Positions 45,933-59,097 of a stretch of DNA of 64,000 nucleotides are shown in pieces. Source of the stretch: Morinoia aosen (lineage: Eukaryota; Arthropoda; Malacostraca; Amphipoda; Talitridae); NCBI GenBank assembly GCA_030386875.1, contig CM059564.1:64523936-64587935 (forward strand), written 5' to 3'. The position numbers were made by a program, and so were the translations under genes. Each line of letters begins with the position of its first letter. Position 1 is the first letter of the stretch. The notes below the pieces were generated by a model. The model worked only from the letters and a program-made list of their open reading frames with translations, did no database searches and was not told where the DNA came from.

Positions 45933-48900
45933 ATAGATATAGATGACGATGTGCAAAGAAGAAGAATAAAGAAAATAATTTGATTTCTTAGACGCTGCAC
46001 AGTAGCGTGAACATTATTTTATTTTCCAAGTTGAACAGTGTATTTGTATGACACGGCTTTAAGAACATTCAACTTCTTCGTACTTAACGGACGAAGCGTA
46101 AAATGAAGCAATTGTTTAACGTCGAAGAAAATTTAATGGTACAGAAACTACCTCAGACAGCCCTGAGATATGGGCTTCCTTATTCTTCACCAGTGTTTTG
46201 CATAACTCAAGCATTTCATTACATCGCCAGTTCTGCAATCTAGGAGTTTTCAGCTCTCGTGATAAGAATACAAGAGTTAATTTTGCCTTTAGGGAAAATT
46301 TAAGACAAATTACTGATGCAAACAGGAAAGATTCTTCCCGAGGTTAAACAATCTACTTAATTTGGCAGTAATCTACCAAGGAAGATCGTAACTCAGGAGC
46401 AAGGATACCTCCCGTCTCTACCTATTAAACTTGACCTCAAGCAGAGGTCTTCATAAAAACGATCGTATAAAATGAGATGCAAACCTGCATAAACAGGAAA
46501 CCTGAGGGTTCAATGCATTCAAGGTGAGAGAGTTGGGCTAAAATCTCCTGACAGCAATCTAACTTTTCTTTTATATGAGAATGTAGTGTTTGAGCTGGGT
46601 GTATGAGTATTTCATTATTGTAAAGGTGAACTGAATGATGTAGAAATGGAGACGATGATAACGCTTGATGCATTTCCTCGATTGCTGTTAACTCAAAGTT
46701 TCAGATCCTGAGCGAAAAATTGGGTGAATGGGCTTGTGCGCTCAAAAGAAGGAATGTCACTGCACACGTTCTGAAGTGAAGTACTGGCATTCCTTTAGAA
46801 GTTGCAGTATGTGGAAAGCAGATAACACCTCATGTGAGGGAGGGATTCAGGGATTCGAAAACCTTAAATATTTGACGATGCGTAATAGTAGAAGGGTCTC
46901 TTACATGTTCTTCTGTCTAGTGTATAAACAAAACAACGTGCACAGCCCACGGTAGAGCTAGTTTTGAAAATATCTTTGCGCTCTATGATTTATGTAACAA
47001 TGAATGATTTTAATGACACTGTAGATAATTTTATGAATAGATATTGCATATAAAGTAAATTCTAAATACCCTCGTCAAATTTTCAGCGTTTTCAAAGTAA
47101 TAACGTATAAATAAATTACTTATAAATAGTAAGTAGAAACGTCGCTTGAGACATCGAGCAGCACCAGGTGTCAGCTCAGGCACGCTGGGGCTCCACGTAA
47201 GATTTCTCTCTCTGAACTGTGGCCCCGTAAGCTGCACGCAGCCACGGATTATTTTGAATATTATTACATTCATCGACCATTAGGATCCACGCACAGTACT
47301 TGACAGCCATTCTGAGTAAGAAGTTCATTTTTCAGATGTCGGATTATCATTATTTAAAGCCTCTGCTTTGCATTTAAGTGACGTCCACTCGCAAAATACA
47401 TTACATTTGTTTAGTTTGCTCGCTGATGTGTGATCTATTTTGATTTGATTAGAGGAAGCTCTGCCTTTGTTGTTCGTCTTGTATTTTTGTTCACATCTGC
47501 TTGTTTCTAAGCACATTTTTCACAACACAAGCAAGTCATTTTGAATGTAGTCAAGCACAAGCAAGTCACAAGCAAGTCACTATGCACAAGCAAGTCAGCT
47601 AGATCATTCACAAGTCATTGTGGTCGAACTAAAAATATTTATTTTTGATCATTGTATAGTAGTGGGAACGAGTTGCTTCGCTCACCGTAAACAATGGTCG
47701 AAGCTTTTACGCAGTCTGCCATGCTAACAAAACGTTCCTACTCAACTTTTCACTCAACCAACCAACTCTTTCTAGGTTGCCTTGTGTATTAGCTAGCTGG
47801 AATTTGCGTTTAATTTCGTATAGAAACGCGCAGTCCCGGCCGGAGAAGGAATACCGTCAAGGAATGCCATCAAATGTACTCATGAAACTAGAGCAAGGGA
47901 AGAATCGCTTCATGTTCTCAGGCTTGAAATAAAGAAGAAGCCAGCTATTTGAAATTACAATTTCCCTTAGTGTGTTTTATGATAATTTAGGTAATTTATT
48001 CATGAGTTGCCCTTTTTCTGGGAAAGTGTGGGTAGAGAATTGCCTCATAAGCAGGCTTGAAAACTGGATTATGTTACGCAGCTTGCATACAAACTTGCAC
48101 ACGAATTTTCAGGTATTTAGTTTCCTATGAAATGATCCAAGAAAAACCTGCATAGTTTCTTTAGACATTACTACTTTTATTCTTTCTTATCTGACCTAAA
48201 TAGCCATGCAGTTCCCGATAATTAACCTTTAGCTACATTATTGTGGAAAGTTTGCTTAGCATATCGTCGCCATATTTGCTTAAAAGTTACGTTTCTAAAT
48301 TTACTGATTGAAATGCGCAAAAGTAGCAAGAAATACTCGCGCGTAATGTAAATCCTCCTACTTCAATGAATTTTTCACGTAAGTTTAATGTTATGTGTGC
48401 AGTATTGCACGACTAGTGGAAGACCTCAGCGTTTGCAAATCTACTGGTTATTTTAGTGTAATAACTTGTTATAATTTTTGAAATTTTTTGAATGTAAAAA
48501 TTAGTAATACATGGAAGACTTATCAGGTTCTTTTTGCAATACTTAAATTCGTCAAATCATGATCCGAAGCAGAGAAAATTTTCCAAATGAATATTTTTTA
48601 AGATTATTTTCTTAAAATTGTGAGATGCTATCTTTTCTTCCTTCGATGCGCACCTCTGCTTGAACGCTTGGGCAAAATATTATCCTTTTATATCACTCGT
48701 TATTTTAAAAGATAATTACAAGATCCAAAATTCCATGAGAATATTATCAAATCTGCGGATGAAATTGAAATGGTCTATTCATGATGCACGTGTTGATGCA
48801 AACAGCGCAGCAAAGCAGTGCCTCATGCCATGCGATGGCGGTTCTGCTGTGAGCATTCGGACAATACAGTGCACTGAGGAAGCAAACGGTTGAGAAATTA

Positions 48901-49424
48901 TATTTGGAGTTCAAGAAGTCATTTATCTTTTAGGAGCTTATTTGGCCTCTTAGGATGGACGAATTTATGCTCGAAGGGAGAACGCAAAGAAGCAATTGGC
49001 GCTGCCGACTGCACCACAGGACGACATGATATTCGGCCCTCGTGTGTACAATTCTGCTGGGCCTGCAAACTCAAATACGAATTAAAATGAATTTTTCCGC
49101 TCTCCTGAGTACTGATAAACCTGTAAACATTCGAGTTCCATGTAAGCAACGTTTTTTCCAATAATTATTTTAATTTCATCTTCTTCAGTTATTTATTTGT
49201 AGCAGAACAAATTTTTTTTTTGCGAAAAGGCAAGTCAACTGTTCGCGAGAGTTTTCTAAGCTAAAGTCTGAACTTTGATCAACACTCTAAACATTTTCAT
49301 GGCAAATATAAATAATAATATAATAAAATTAGCGGAGAATGATTCGCGTCTGTGATTACATCGTGACGTGGCCGTAATGTATGTGCTATGATAAACCTTA
49401 ATGTTGAATAAAATGTACTGAAAT
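45933..49424. other. AT-rich intergenic region
   Basis: No gene recognised. A short irregular repeat of CACAAGCAAGTCA lies at 47.52-47.61 kb. A donor-like CAC-GTAAGA follows a GC-richer patch at 47.16-47.2 kb but has no supporting exon. Confidence 0.4.
47524..47612. repeat. CACAAGCAAGTCA short repeats
   Basis: About five copies of ACAAGCAAGTCA with variable spacing. Confidence 0.75.
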
Positions 49425-50210
49425 GAACAGTATTAAAAAGCAAAGCGAAAATCGCTACTTGTAAAGTCATTTTTATTAAAAATGATCAAATAAAACTGAA
49501 CGTTTCGGACCAACTGTCCATCCTCAGCAAGAAAAATTTCTGTAAAACGAAACCAAAGAAAGGGAAATTAAAGCACTAAAGTATATATACAAAATCTAAA
49601 CTTTGAAAAAACACAAACAACGGTAAAAAAATAATGCAAAAGAAAAAACTGAAGTAAGTATTGGCAACATGAAGCGGGAAAGCACTTTGGGAGTCATTGA
49701 GAGCCGGTTTCATTTTGTAAATATACAAAGAGTCGAGAAGGCGCAGATCCCCCCTCTGTCCTCTGTTAGATCTCATGCGGAAGAGTGCAATGTTCCGGTC
49801 TCCCTAAATGATTTTAAAATCTTTGCCGGTACCTCTTAAAAAACAGATCTGCGCCTTCTCGAATCTTTGTATATTTACAAAATGAAACCGGCTCTCAATG
49901 ACACCCAAAGTGCTTTCCCGCTTCATGTTGCCAATACTTAATTCAGTTTTTTCTTTTACATTATTTTTTACCGTTGTTTGTGTTTTTTCAAAGTTTAGAT
50001 TTTGTATATATACTTTAGTGCTTTAATTTCCCTTTCTTTGGTTTCGTTTTACAGAAATTTTTCTTGCTGAAGATGGACAGTTAGTCAGAAACGTTCAGTT
50101 TTATTTGATAATTTTTAATAAAAATGACTTTACGTGTAGCGATTTTCGCTTTGCTTTTTATTCTCTAGCTGAGAAGCATCAATGATGGAGTTATTTTAGA
50201 ACAGTATTAA
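49425..50210. mobile_element. Inverted pair of 5'-truncated Penelope-like copies in one target duplication
   Basis: The left copy (about 49434-49750) reads on the - strand and the right copy (about 49845-50160) on the + strand. They are near-identical inverted arms of about 315 bp around a ~95-bp centre. The left copy encodes DLRLLDSLYIYKMKPALNDS followed by QSAFPLHVAN, the C-terminal end of a Penelope-type GIY-YIG protein. Both carry the tail GAACGTTTC...CAACTGTCC and end in AGCGAAAATCGCT, a small hairpin. The whole structure is flanked by the direct repeat GAACAGTATTAA (49425-49436 and 50199-50210). About 40 extra bases (50161-50198) lie between the right arm and its repeat. Confidence 0.8.
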
Positions 50211-51463
50211 TACTTACGTGAACCTTAAAGATGCTTAATATTAGTGAGGTGAAATGTTACCATATCAGCAGATCATACAAAAGCATAACTTGCGTAATTC
50301 GTTCGTGGTCAAGGCGAATCAGAAGTAAATGATTTCTCTCCAAACCTCAACCTTGTTTACGGGCTAAATCACATAATTTCTTCCGTTATATCTTGCATAC
50401 AAAGGTTCCATGAAGCCCTGAAGGTGAAATGATTGTTTCAAGGGGAAGATAAACTGTGCAAGTTAATATGGAGGCGTTTCAGGAGCGATAATGGAACCGA
50501 CGTTCTGTGTCACAGCGCAAGTTTGGCTGCTCCTGAGCGCTCAGTAGTCCAGTCTAACTTTTTCGCCGCCTGCATGGGTGTTTTTCACCTCCCAAGTAAT
50601 TAAATAGCATAGGCGGCGAAAAACATGCATGCTCCGGCGAAAGAGTATGATTGGTGTAGGATGTGGTGTCCTGAATTCTTGTAACTCTTTGCTTTTCTTC
50701 AAGCACGAGTTGATTGCTCGAGTTTATTCAGAATGATGGGCATCAGCTCGTAAATTTACAAGACAGACACGGCATCAGTGATGACGTGAGCTCATTTCAG
50801 AGTTTAGAAATGTACGTGGTTTAATGCAACTAAAACACGCTGGGTGTACCTAGGTGGGGAAATGATAACTTCCGATAATAGTTAAAAAAATAATACCTAA
50901 AGATTATGAGAATAATAACAGTTAAAATTCGCTGGAAGATTTAAAAAAAATAAATTAACATTGATATCACATATAGTTTCAAAGTTAACAAAAATGGCGC
51001 TGACATTTCTGACGACATTTGAATTGCATCGCAGCAAGTTTAGGCGACGATAAAATGTTAAGTTTTTAACAATTGCGTACCATAAAATTGAACGTTTTCT
51101 CAATTTGTTACCCTACATCATTGTATTTATTGCTGGCATTGCTTTAAGATTGCATAAAATAGAAGAAAATAACAATGGGAGTGAACGACACTAGGAATGA
51201 ATCGCACAATGAACTGACGCAAGCTATTATTTTTCACTAACTTTATCTACGATAAACAGTATCTTTCAATTCAAATGTTTCCCGTCTCAGATTAAATCAG
51301 CGATTGCAACCAGATTGTTGGCCAACAGAGCAACTAAATTGGATTCTATTATTCCTGACTCGGAGTATTTCGTCGAACGAGCTTTATGGACAGCCCAACG
51401 TATTGAAGTCGCTTGCTCAACTTCTTTTGCAGGACTGTGTAATTCTCTGATTCCTTGAACAAG
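50211..51463. other. AT-rich intergenic region
   Basis: No gene, RNA or repeat that I can support. Confidence 0.4.
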
Positions 51464-52474
51464 GTAGTGCTTGCAGTATGTGTGGTGCTTGCAGTGTGTG
51501 TGGTGCTTGCAGTGTGTGTGGTGTTTGCAGTGTGTGTGGTGCTTGCAGTGTGTGTGGTGCTTGCAGTGTGTGTGGTGCTTGCAGTGTGTGTGGTGCTTGC
51601 AGTGTGTGTGGTGCTTGCAGTGTGTGGTGCTTGCAGTGTGTGGGGCTTGCAGTGTGTGTGGTGCTTGCAGTGTGTGTGGTGCTTGCAGTGTGTGTGGTGC
51701 TTGCAGTGTGTGGTGCTTGCAGTGTGTGTGGTGCTTGCAGTGTATGGGGCTTGCAGTGTGTGTGGTGCTTGCAGTGTGTGTGGTGCTTGCAGTGTGTGTG
51801 GGGCTTGCAGTGTGTGTGGTGCTTGCAGTGTGTGTGGTGCTTGCAGTGTGTGTGGTGCTTGCAGTGTGTGTGGTGCTTGCAGTGTGTGTGGGGCTTGCAG
51901 TGTGTGGTGCTTGCAGTGTGTGTGGTGCTTGCAGTGTGTGTGGTGCTTGCAGTGTGTGTGGTGCTTGCAGTGTGTGTGGTGCTTGCAGTGTGTGTGGTGC
52001 TTGCAGTGTGTGTGGTGCTTGCAGTGTGTGTGGTGCTTGCAGTGTGTGTGGGGCTTGCAGTGTGTGTGGTGCTTGCAGTGTGTGTGGTGCTTGCAGTGTG
52101 TGTGGGGCTTGCAGTGTGTGTGGGGCTTGCAGTGTGTGTGGGGCTTGCAGTGTGTGGTGCTTGCAGTGTTTGTGGTGCTTGCAGTGTGTGTGGTGCTTGC
52201 AGTGTGTGTGGTGCTTGCAGTGTGTGTGGTGCTTGCAGTGTGTGTGGTGCTTGCAGTGTGTGTGGTGCTTGCAGTGTGTGTGGTGCTTGCAGTGTGTGTG
52301 GTGCTTGCAGTGTGTGTGGTGCTTGCAGTGTGTGTGGTGCTTGCAGTGTGTGTGGTGCTTGCAGTGTGTGTGGTGCTTGCAGTGTGTGTGGTGCTTGCAG
52401 TGTGTGTGGTGCTTGCAGTGTGTGTGGTGCTTGCAGTGCGTGTGGTGCTTGCAGTGTGTGTGGTGCTTGCAGTG
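51464..52474. repeat. 16-bp minisatellite, about 63 copies
   Basis: The unit is GTGTGTGGTGCTTGCA, with GGGGCTTGCA variants and 14-base versions lacking one GT. The array is highly uniform, so expansion or homogenisation is recent. Neither strand carries TAA, TAG or TGA within the unit, so all frames stay open for hundreds of codons. None of these should be taken as genes. Confidence 0.97.
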
Positions 52475-55400
52475 TTTTGCAATGCGCAAATCACTATTCA
52501 GACACATGCAAATAAGGTTGGTTATTCTTTTTTATGCATCAATGGATCATCATTTGTCTGAGGTCGAGTCTCAGTTTAGGAAGAAGTTCGTCAAGAACTA
52601 ATCTGTAAATATCATCTAGAGTGAAAACTAGTGCGAATTTCTTTCCCTATCTTTCATCTCCCTGCCTTGTAAAAGTCAACATAGTTTTCGAGCATTATTT
52701 GGACTGCCTATACTAACCTTGCGCACACAATTTGACAACTCGCTGTGGAGCATCTTTTATTCATTGATTTTCGCAACCAGATACGCACTGGCTTGTTTTT
52801 AACGAGCTCCCACCTATCAACAAACTGTCATGTTTGTTCACTGCAGTTTTGAAATTTAAGATTAACAAGGTGAGGTGTATCTTTTAAGTACATCTGCTTT
52901 TGGAGGCTACAAGGAAATTTATTTAACTGCTAAGTAATTTAATCTTACACGAGTTGGACTACAAGAGATGAGGCTGCAGAGGTGGCAAGGTTGACTGTGT
53001 TCTGTTCGAGGGCTACGTTCGCGAAAAGTATGGCTGAAAAACAGTATCGGTTAATAAGATCTAGCTGCTTATTATGGCAGTAATTTGATTTTTTAATTTA
53101 TCACGAATAAGGTTAGTTTCATGTTAGTTTTAAAATTAAGCAAAATGAAACCGAATGCCCAACGTACCAATAAATTTAAGAATTAATTTATTTTTTAGTT
53201 GATTGATTAGCAAATTACCACTTCACAATGAGAATTAACACTTCAACTACTATTACTATTTTATTAAAATTTTAGCAATAAATCACCCATTTTGGAATAA
53301 CACGCCTCATTATAATATCAGAATTACACGCTCCTCAAGGAAAATGACTCACAAGAGAATTTTCCAGCTTTCCGCAAACTTCCGTTCTTTTGGACCTAGA
53401 CGCTGTGGTCGTCGAGACATATAGTAAAAACTTCCATCTTTTCAGAAATAAAGCAAAAAAAAAACAGAAATTCATCAATCAAATAAATGAAATTAGAATA
53501 AAAACTCAACACGTAACTTTTCGAAATAGATTTTTGCACGGAAGCTCTTATGTTACAAGAAAAATGCTAACGTACAGGAAATTTTCCACGTTAAATGAGT
53601 TGAGCCGAAAATAAAACGTCAATTGGTGGATACTTTTTGCTCATAATTTCTTGTGTCTTGCGAGGGAAACAATGATTTGTGTGATAAGTTCAACTTTCTT
53701 TATTCACCTTTTCACCATAGCTTCATAAGGACGGATTCTGATTGCTAGATTGTCCTCATTTTTCAGTATAGCTCACTTTCAGTTTTAAAGAAGAGCATTC
53801 CGACATCTTCTTTCATTGCTTTCAGACCCCTGCGTGTTGAGGGTAGTTGATTTGAATTTTTATTTACACTTTTTCTCAGTTTACGACGGCCCTGTCCCAC
53901 ACGACAAACGCTTGCTAATCAGAACGGATTGTCCGTGGGACGAGGCGAAGGAGAGCAGCCCTGCTTCATGACAGCAATGACGGGCTCCTACAACGACTTA
54001 ATAACACCGAGTTAGCTCGACTAGTGTGAGAAGTATTGGCTTTAAAACCGTGAGAAGTAGAAAGGTGTCATGTGCCTCGAGCTCTTGCAAAGTGTGCAAT
54101 GAATTTATGGGTGGACTAAATCGTGCTTGTAAATTTTATTTAGAGGATGAACTCTTCGTAAGGTTTCTTCACCTATCATCGTTTCCAGGGTTAACTGTGG
54201 CCAGAAAAAAAGTGGACTGGATTGTTCATTTAACTGCGGTTGAGAGTTGCATCATAGAGCAAGGGTCAAATAAATACGAGAATTGCTCATCAGAACTGTT
54301 TTCACCCTCAGTGAATGCATGCAGAGGTTGAGCTTAATCATGAGCAGGGACACCTCGCGAAGGACTGTTAATATCCACATATCATGCCTGATGTTATCAT
54401 CGAGAGCGAGGTCAGGCTTATCGCTCCAAATTAATACTTGTGATCAGGAAGAAACCGTGCAAGTCAACAATAAATTACTAAATCTGTGCTTAGCTGTGAC
54501 AGAATTCATGTTTACTTGATGAGATCTATTCATGTTATTGCAAAATCTAATCTGAGTGGTAGGTTCTCAAGCAAGTACGGGGAGTTATACATCGCCAAGG
54601 GCTAACTGACGACGATTTCAATGCTCTAGTTTTTATTCGAAGAATTTACGCTGAAGTGAGCACATGAATCACTGAGGAATATCTTGCAGGGAATCTGCAT
54701 TGTTTCCGTTTGTGGCATTAATTGTATGTTTCGCGAGCGCTGTTTACTTCTCCTACTCCAGTAGAGGGAGGCAGATGCGGCTCTTGCTGCACCAAATTGC
54801 TCTTATAAAAGTTCATAGCCTGTACGTGAGGCTGCACATCTGAAAATAACAAGAGGCCCTACAACTGTGCTCACAAAGCCTTGAATAAAAGTCAAGAATT
54901 CAAGTTTGTCTTCAGTGAACAGAAAAGCAGACTAGAATAATTAAGCTGTGAGTGCCATGCAGTTTGGTTCCGGCTGAAAACTCTAAAGAGGGCTTGAAAG
55001 AGGTCATTTGGACTGTATTGCGCTTTTCATACGCTTACGAAGCTCTAGGAGACCCTTACGCAGTTGTGTGAGACACGAAGTTGTCGTGCAGATTTATCAT
55101 CAGTTTCATCAGCGGGAATGCTTTTTGTGTTTTATACATACCAGTTTTATAGCCTTTTATTCAATTGGAATGCCCAAGAGATACTGAGTAAAACTAAGTT
55201 ACTTTTCAAAGTCCGCTTTCCGCAAATTCTGACTAACTTTATAAGTGTTTGTTGAACGGCTCGTACAGAGGCGATCGAAATTCGCGTATGACGAGATTGA
55301 CGACACAGGGTACGTATCTCTGTGTTTACTGATTGCTTGTGGCAACAGAATATTTCAGTAGCATTTTATGAATAGCAAATTTCAAACTTATCTCATTAAT

Positions 55401-55918
55401 ATGAACAAATGTCAAAACAAGTTGTACGTTTAGTGTAGATTAAATGTCATTTGAAGTATTCCTCAACTTATTTTGACTAACTGTCAAATAAACTATCAAT
55501 TTATCAATTTACTAAGGTGTAGATTATGACCTATTTCCTATTGATTATTTTCTCTATTTAACTTGTTGAAGCATTTACAATGATTTCTGCGATACATTCT
55601 GGTCACAATAATCGGAGAAATATTTCTAAGAATTCAAGATTACGTGTTACCTTCAATTAAACATGGTTTTCTCCTGTTCATTAAAAGATTGCAGTGAAAA
55701 TCGTAAGCAATGCATGTTATGCTTTAATTGGAAAATGCCATCCCATTTCCTCTCTCGTAAGTGCGCCAGAGTAGAAGTTTTTTTTACGTCACAGTCATTT
55801 GTAAATTTTGATGCCCTACGTACTTAAAGATTCTTTTCAAACAAACCTTAAATTAATTCCTGGCTTCACTCATAGTGGAAGGCTGCTTTTCTTTGTCACT
55901 AACATCGCTATTTTTCTA
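52475..55918. other. AT-rich intergenic region
   Basis: No gene recognised. Several 60-100 codon frames (for example 54026-54331) look like chance. Confidence 0.4.
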
Positions 55919-56164
55919 GGCACAAAAAATCACGAAGACCTTGACCTGACGGTCTGGAAGGCAGATGCGCTCTTCACAAAACGCAAGTCTTCCGATACTG
56001 GCAATATTTTCCCGGTTTATTTTACCCTTAGCTTTATTCTAGCATAGGAGCTTGAATGGAAATTTGCGTAGAAAGCATGTAGATCTAAAAGTATCCGTTT
56101 CTATATCTTCGTTTGAAGTATTTTTCTTTTTATTCATTTTGTATAAAAATTAACCATAAATAAA
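55919..56164 (+). other. Weak candidate terminal exon with AATAAA
   Basis: After a pyrimidine-rich TTTTTCTAG acceptor the frame reads TKNHEDLDLTVWKADALFTK and RKSSDTGNIFPVYF, and stops at TAG (56045-56047). AATAAA follows at 56159-56164. There is no recognised family and no upstream partner exon. Confidence 0.2.
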
Positions 56165-58814
56165 GTTCACTTCAAGTCCCCCTTTGCGTATACAAGTTCA
56201 CAAGTTCAACACACGAGCACCATATTAAGGAAAGGTTTGCGAGCGACATTACTTTTTATACGTCTTCTTCGTGACGAGAAAACCATTGCAGGCACAAGAG
56301 CTTTGATTAAAATATATATTAGAAGAATATAATACCAGATTATCTTGTCGTTAAAAACGGATGATTGTCATCTTGAGAATTTGATTAGCGATGATCTGCT
56401 GCCGACGGTCGCTTAATTTCAATGGGCCCGTTACTCGCTAAGTGAATTGCAGCAATACGCCAGAGCGATATCTTGTATGTAGTTAGACTGCATGTCGCAA
56501 GGTTTGCGCGATGCCGAACTTTCTGTTTGAAAAAAGCCTACCCCAAAAACCGGTTTCCAAAAGAGGGAATGAAATAGAGGACTCCGAACGTGTAAGCTTC
56601 AAGTACAGTCAGCTTTGTTTGAAAAACACTACAGAAAAAACTTCTATTCTTCGTACGTCCACTTGGATAGAAGCGATCTCGAAAGTATGACACCAGATGA
56701 CTTCTAACGTCGTGAACACCACAACTGGCCTTTGGCCGCCACATGCCGACCGCTCTTTATTATATTAACGTCCCTTGTTGCAAATAGGCTGACGGCCACT
56801 CGAGCTTATTTTACTGCGAGGCTCTTCTTTTGAATGGAGGACGACGGAGCCAAGCCAACGCATGCGTGTCTTCCTTTCACTTCTGCGCCTCCAAAGAATA
56901 ATACGGAGACGTCCAAGTGGGGAGCAGTCTGGTCATCTGGCTCAGTCCTTAGATGGAACGATAAGCTCGCGTGCGCACCGAGGTTCCAATGCTATATGAA
57001 TTTTGCCAGGATACAGCGAGGCTTCAGAACTGAGTGTAGCAATTCCAACAAAGCGATGCCTGTACTTATGTTGCTGAAAGTATTCTGAGAACTCAGAACT
57101 GTAGAAACTACTTAGAGAGAAAGGTTTAATTTTTGGGCTATGAAACAGAGGTTTGATGAATACTGTTGTGGAATTACACTTCACTATGGGCAATTTTATT
57201 AGAGGTTTAAATGCTGTTGAAAAAAGGTACAGAAAACCTGAACTCTTTTAAAAATTTTAACAGCTCAAGACTCTCATTTCGATGATGTGAAATATTCTGC
57301 CGAGGAAATAGGGCTTCGATGCTAATTAGAATCTTGAACCGAGACGGCTCACACGGCATGTATTTCAGCTCCACTGGCTGTTAGAATAAATACATTAGTG
57401 AAATTTAACAAAATTTAATCCTCAAGATTTTGACTAACAATACAAAATTAGCTAATAAAAGATGAATTCGAAACCATTATTAATTATACGGGTTGGGCTC
57501 TTACAAGATGGACCATAGCGTGACACGACTTTTTCACTATAGTGTAAGGTTTCCAAAGAACTTTACGTGTTCATCAGCTTGACAGGCTAATTGTACGGTA
57601 AGAAGTTAACATCATCTGTTTCGTTAATTTTTTAGAAATTCATAACCTGTTTCTACCCCCGAATTTCTTTCAATGAACACCCTATTTCATGTAACTTGTA
57701 AGCTTATCAAAAAAAGCTGCCTAATTTATAAAGTTTGATTCTACAAATTCATAGACTCAACTGCCACAGTGTGGTTGTAGACAAATTTTTGTGCAAAACA
57801 ATTAATTCCCATAAAAAGAAGGCTAAGCTGATCCATTAGAATCTCCGCTGCTTAATTCAAAGCTAATGAAAAATTTGATCTGTTAATTAAATTCGAATGG
57901 TGAGTCTTACTCTGTGTTTTTCAGGGAAGAATGAATTATGAGTAAAAGATGAATGTTATTTCCCAGTGAAAACATAATCTTCCATTATACGTTCGTCGTG
58001 TGCGCTGTACGAGGTGACGCGTTATGCAGGATGTGGCATATTTCTTCAATAAGAAAAACACTCATATTGATTATGGGGGCAGAGCTGATGCAGTTTTCGT
58101 TCATATTTATAAAGATATTTATAGAATTGGGTGTGATATTTTGAAGTGGTTCGGATTTTCACATTGTCTGAGTTCTTCATTTTTATCGGAAATTTTTATA
58201 CTTTGGTCAAACAATTCTACAAAAAGAATAGCGAAGGATGAAGAGAAAAAATTAATGATGGTGAAAAAACAAATTTTCTCTCTCTGCACAATATAATGTT
58301 ACTTATTCATTTCTTTTCAGCCATTCACCGATAAGAGTTAAACTTTATGTCTATTTTATGCGGAACGAGAAGCAATGCTTTCATCGTCTAGAGCGCTGAC
58401 TGATTTTGCCCATAATTTAGATTTCGGAATTGTGGTGGCCTCGTGATTTGGATCTCGAAAAACGATTGGAATATGTAAATATGTTATCGCTATCGTAAAT
58501 TAAAATTTTCTAAGAGTCACCTTCTTTGACACTTTTCTTATCAAATACGAATAAAGTTAAAATTCTTTGGAAGTACACAGCAGGCAAATCGAAATACCCC
58601 ACACTAATTCCATGTAGTAACGATATGGCAGCAAAATGACAACTTGCACAGTTGACCCTCGGCTTCCAAAATATTTTGCCGGCAACCTTTTTTGCCTCTT
58701 ACGTTCTTATAGCTCAGTTATAGGTTTCACGCTGAGATTTCCAATGCTTTTCTTAATTCAATTTCTATTTTGACGAATCAGAGAAAGAACATTTTTGCCT
58801 TAAACGAAACTCAG
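56165..58814. other. AT-rich intergenic region
   Basis: No gene recognised. The 84-codon frame at 56834-57088 is moderately GC-rich but has no supportable identity. Confidence 0.4.
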
Positions 58815-59097
58815 TAAATCATATTTGAATTTCTCGCATGACTTAGCCACGGCTCTCACATCGACAACTCACAACTCGTACGATTGGAAAATCAGCGGCG
58901 AAGGCAGTGGCATCTTCAGCCCCAACACCAACTTCAATGCTAAGAGCACTCTAACGATCTCAGAAGTACGCTCAGAAATTATCTCCAAGAATTTCGAGTA
59001 CCTCGTAAAGCTGGCCAAGAGTGTCCTTCAGCAGCCAGGACCGTCAGTGGTTGCGTCTCCTCACGCAAGAAGATTTACAAATGTGGAGTGCGCTTGA
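58815..59097 (+). CDS. Candidate coding exon of unknown family
   Basis: After AAACTCAG the frame runs about 93 codons to TGA (59095-59097): SYLNFSHDLATALTSTTHNS, then WKISGEGSGIFSPNTNFNAK, STLTISEVRSEIISKNFEYL, VKLAKSVLQQPG and a short basic tail. Third codon positions favour C and G (GCC, ACC, TTC, AAG, CTG), unlike the flanks and like the SANBR exons. The middle resembles the STLTI...V strand of an immunoglobulin fold, but the cysteines expected there are missing, so I do not assign it. No partner exon was found. It could be a terminal exon, a fragment of a processed copy, or chance. Confidence 0.4.

Noticed and set aside
51287..52601. Long open frames of 345-406 codons on both strands
   Set aside because: They arise only because the 16-bp minisatellite has no stop codon in any frame; the encoded repeats differ in every frame and shift at the 14-bp copies.
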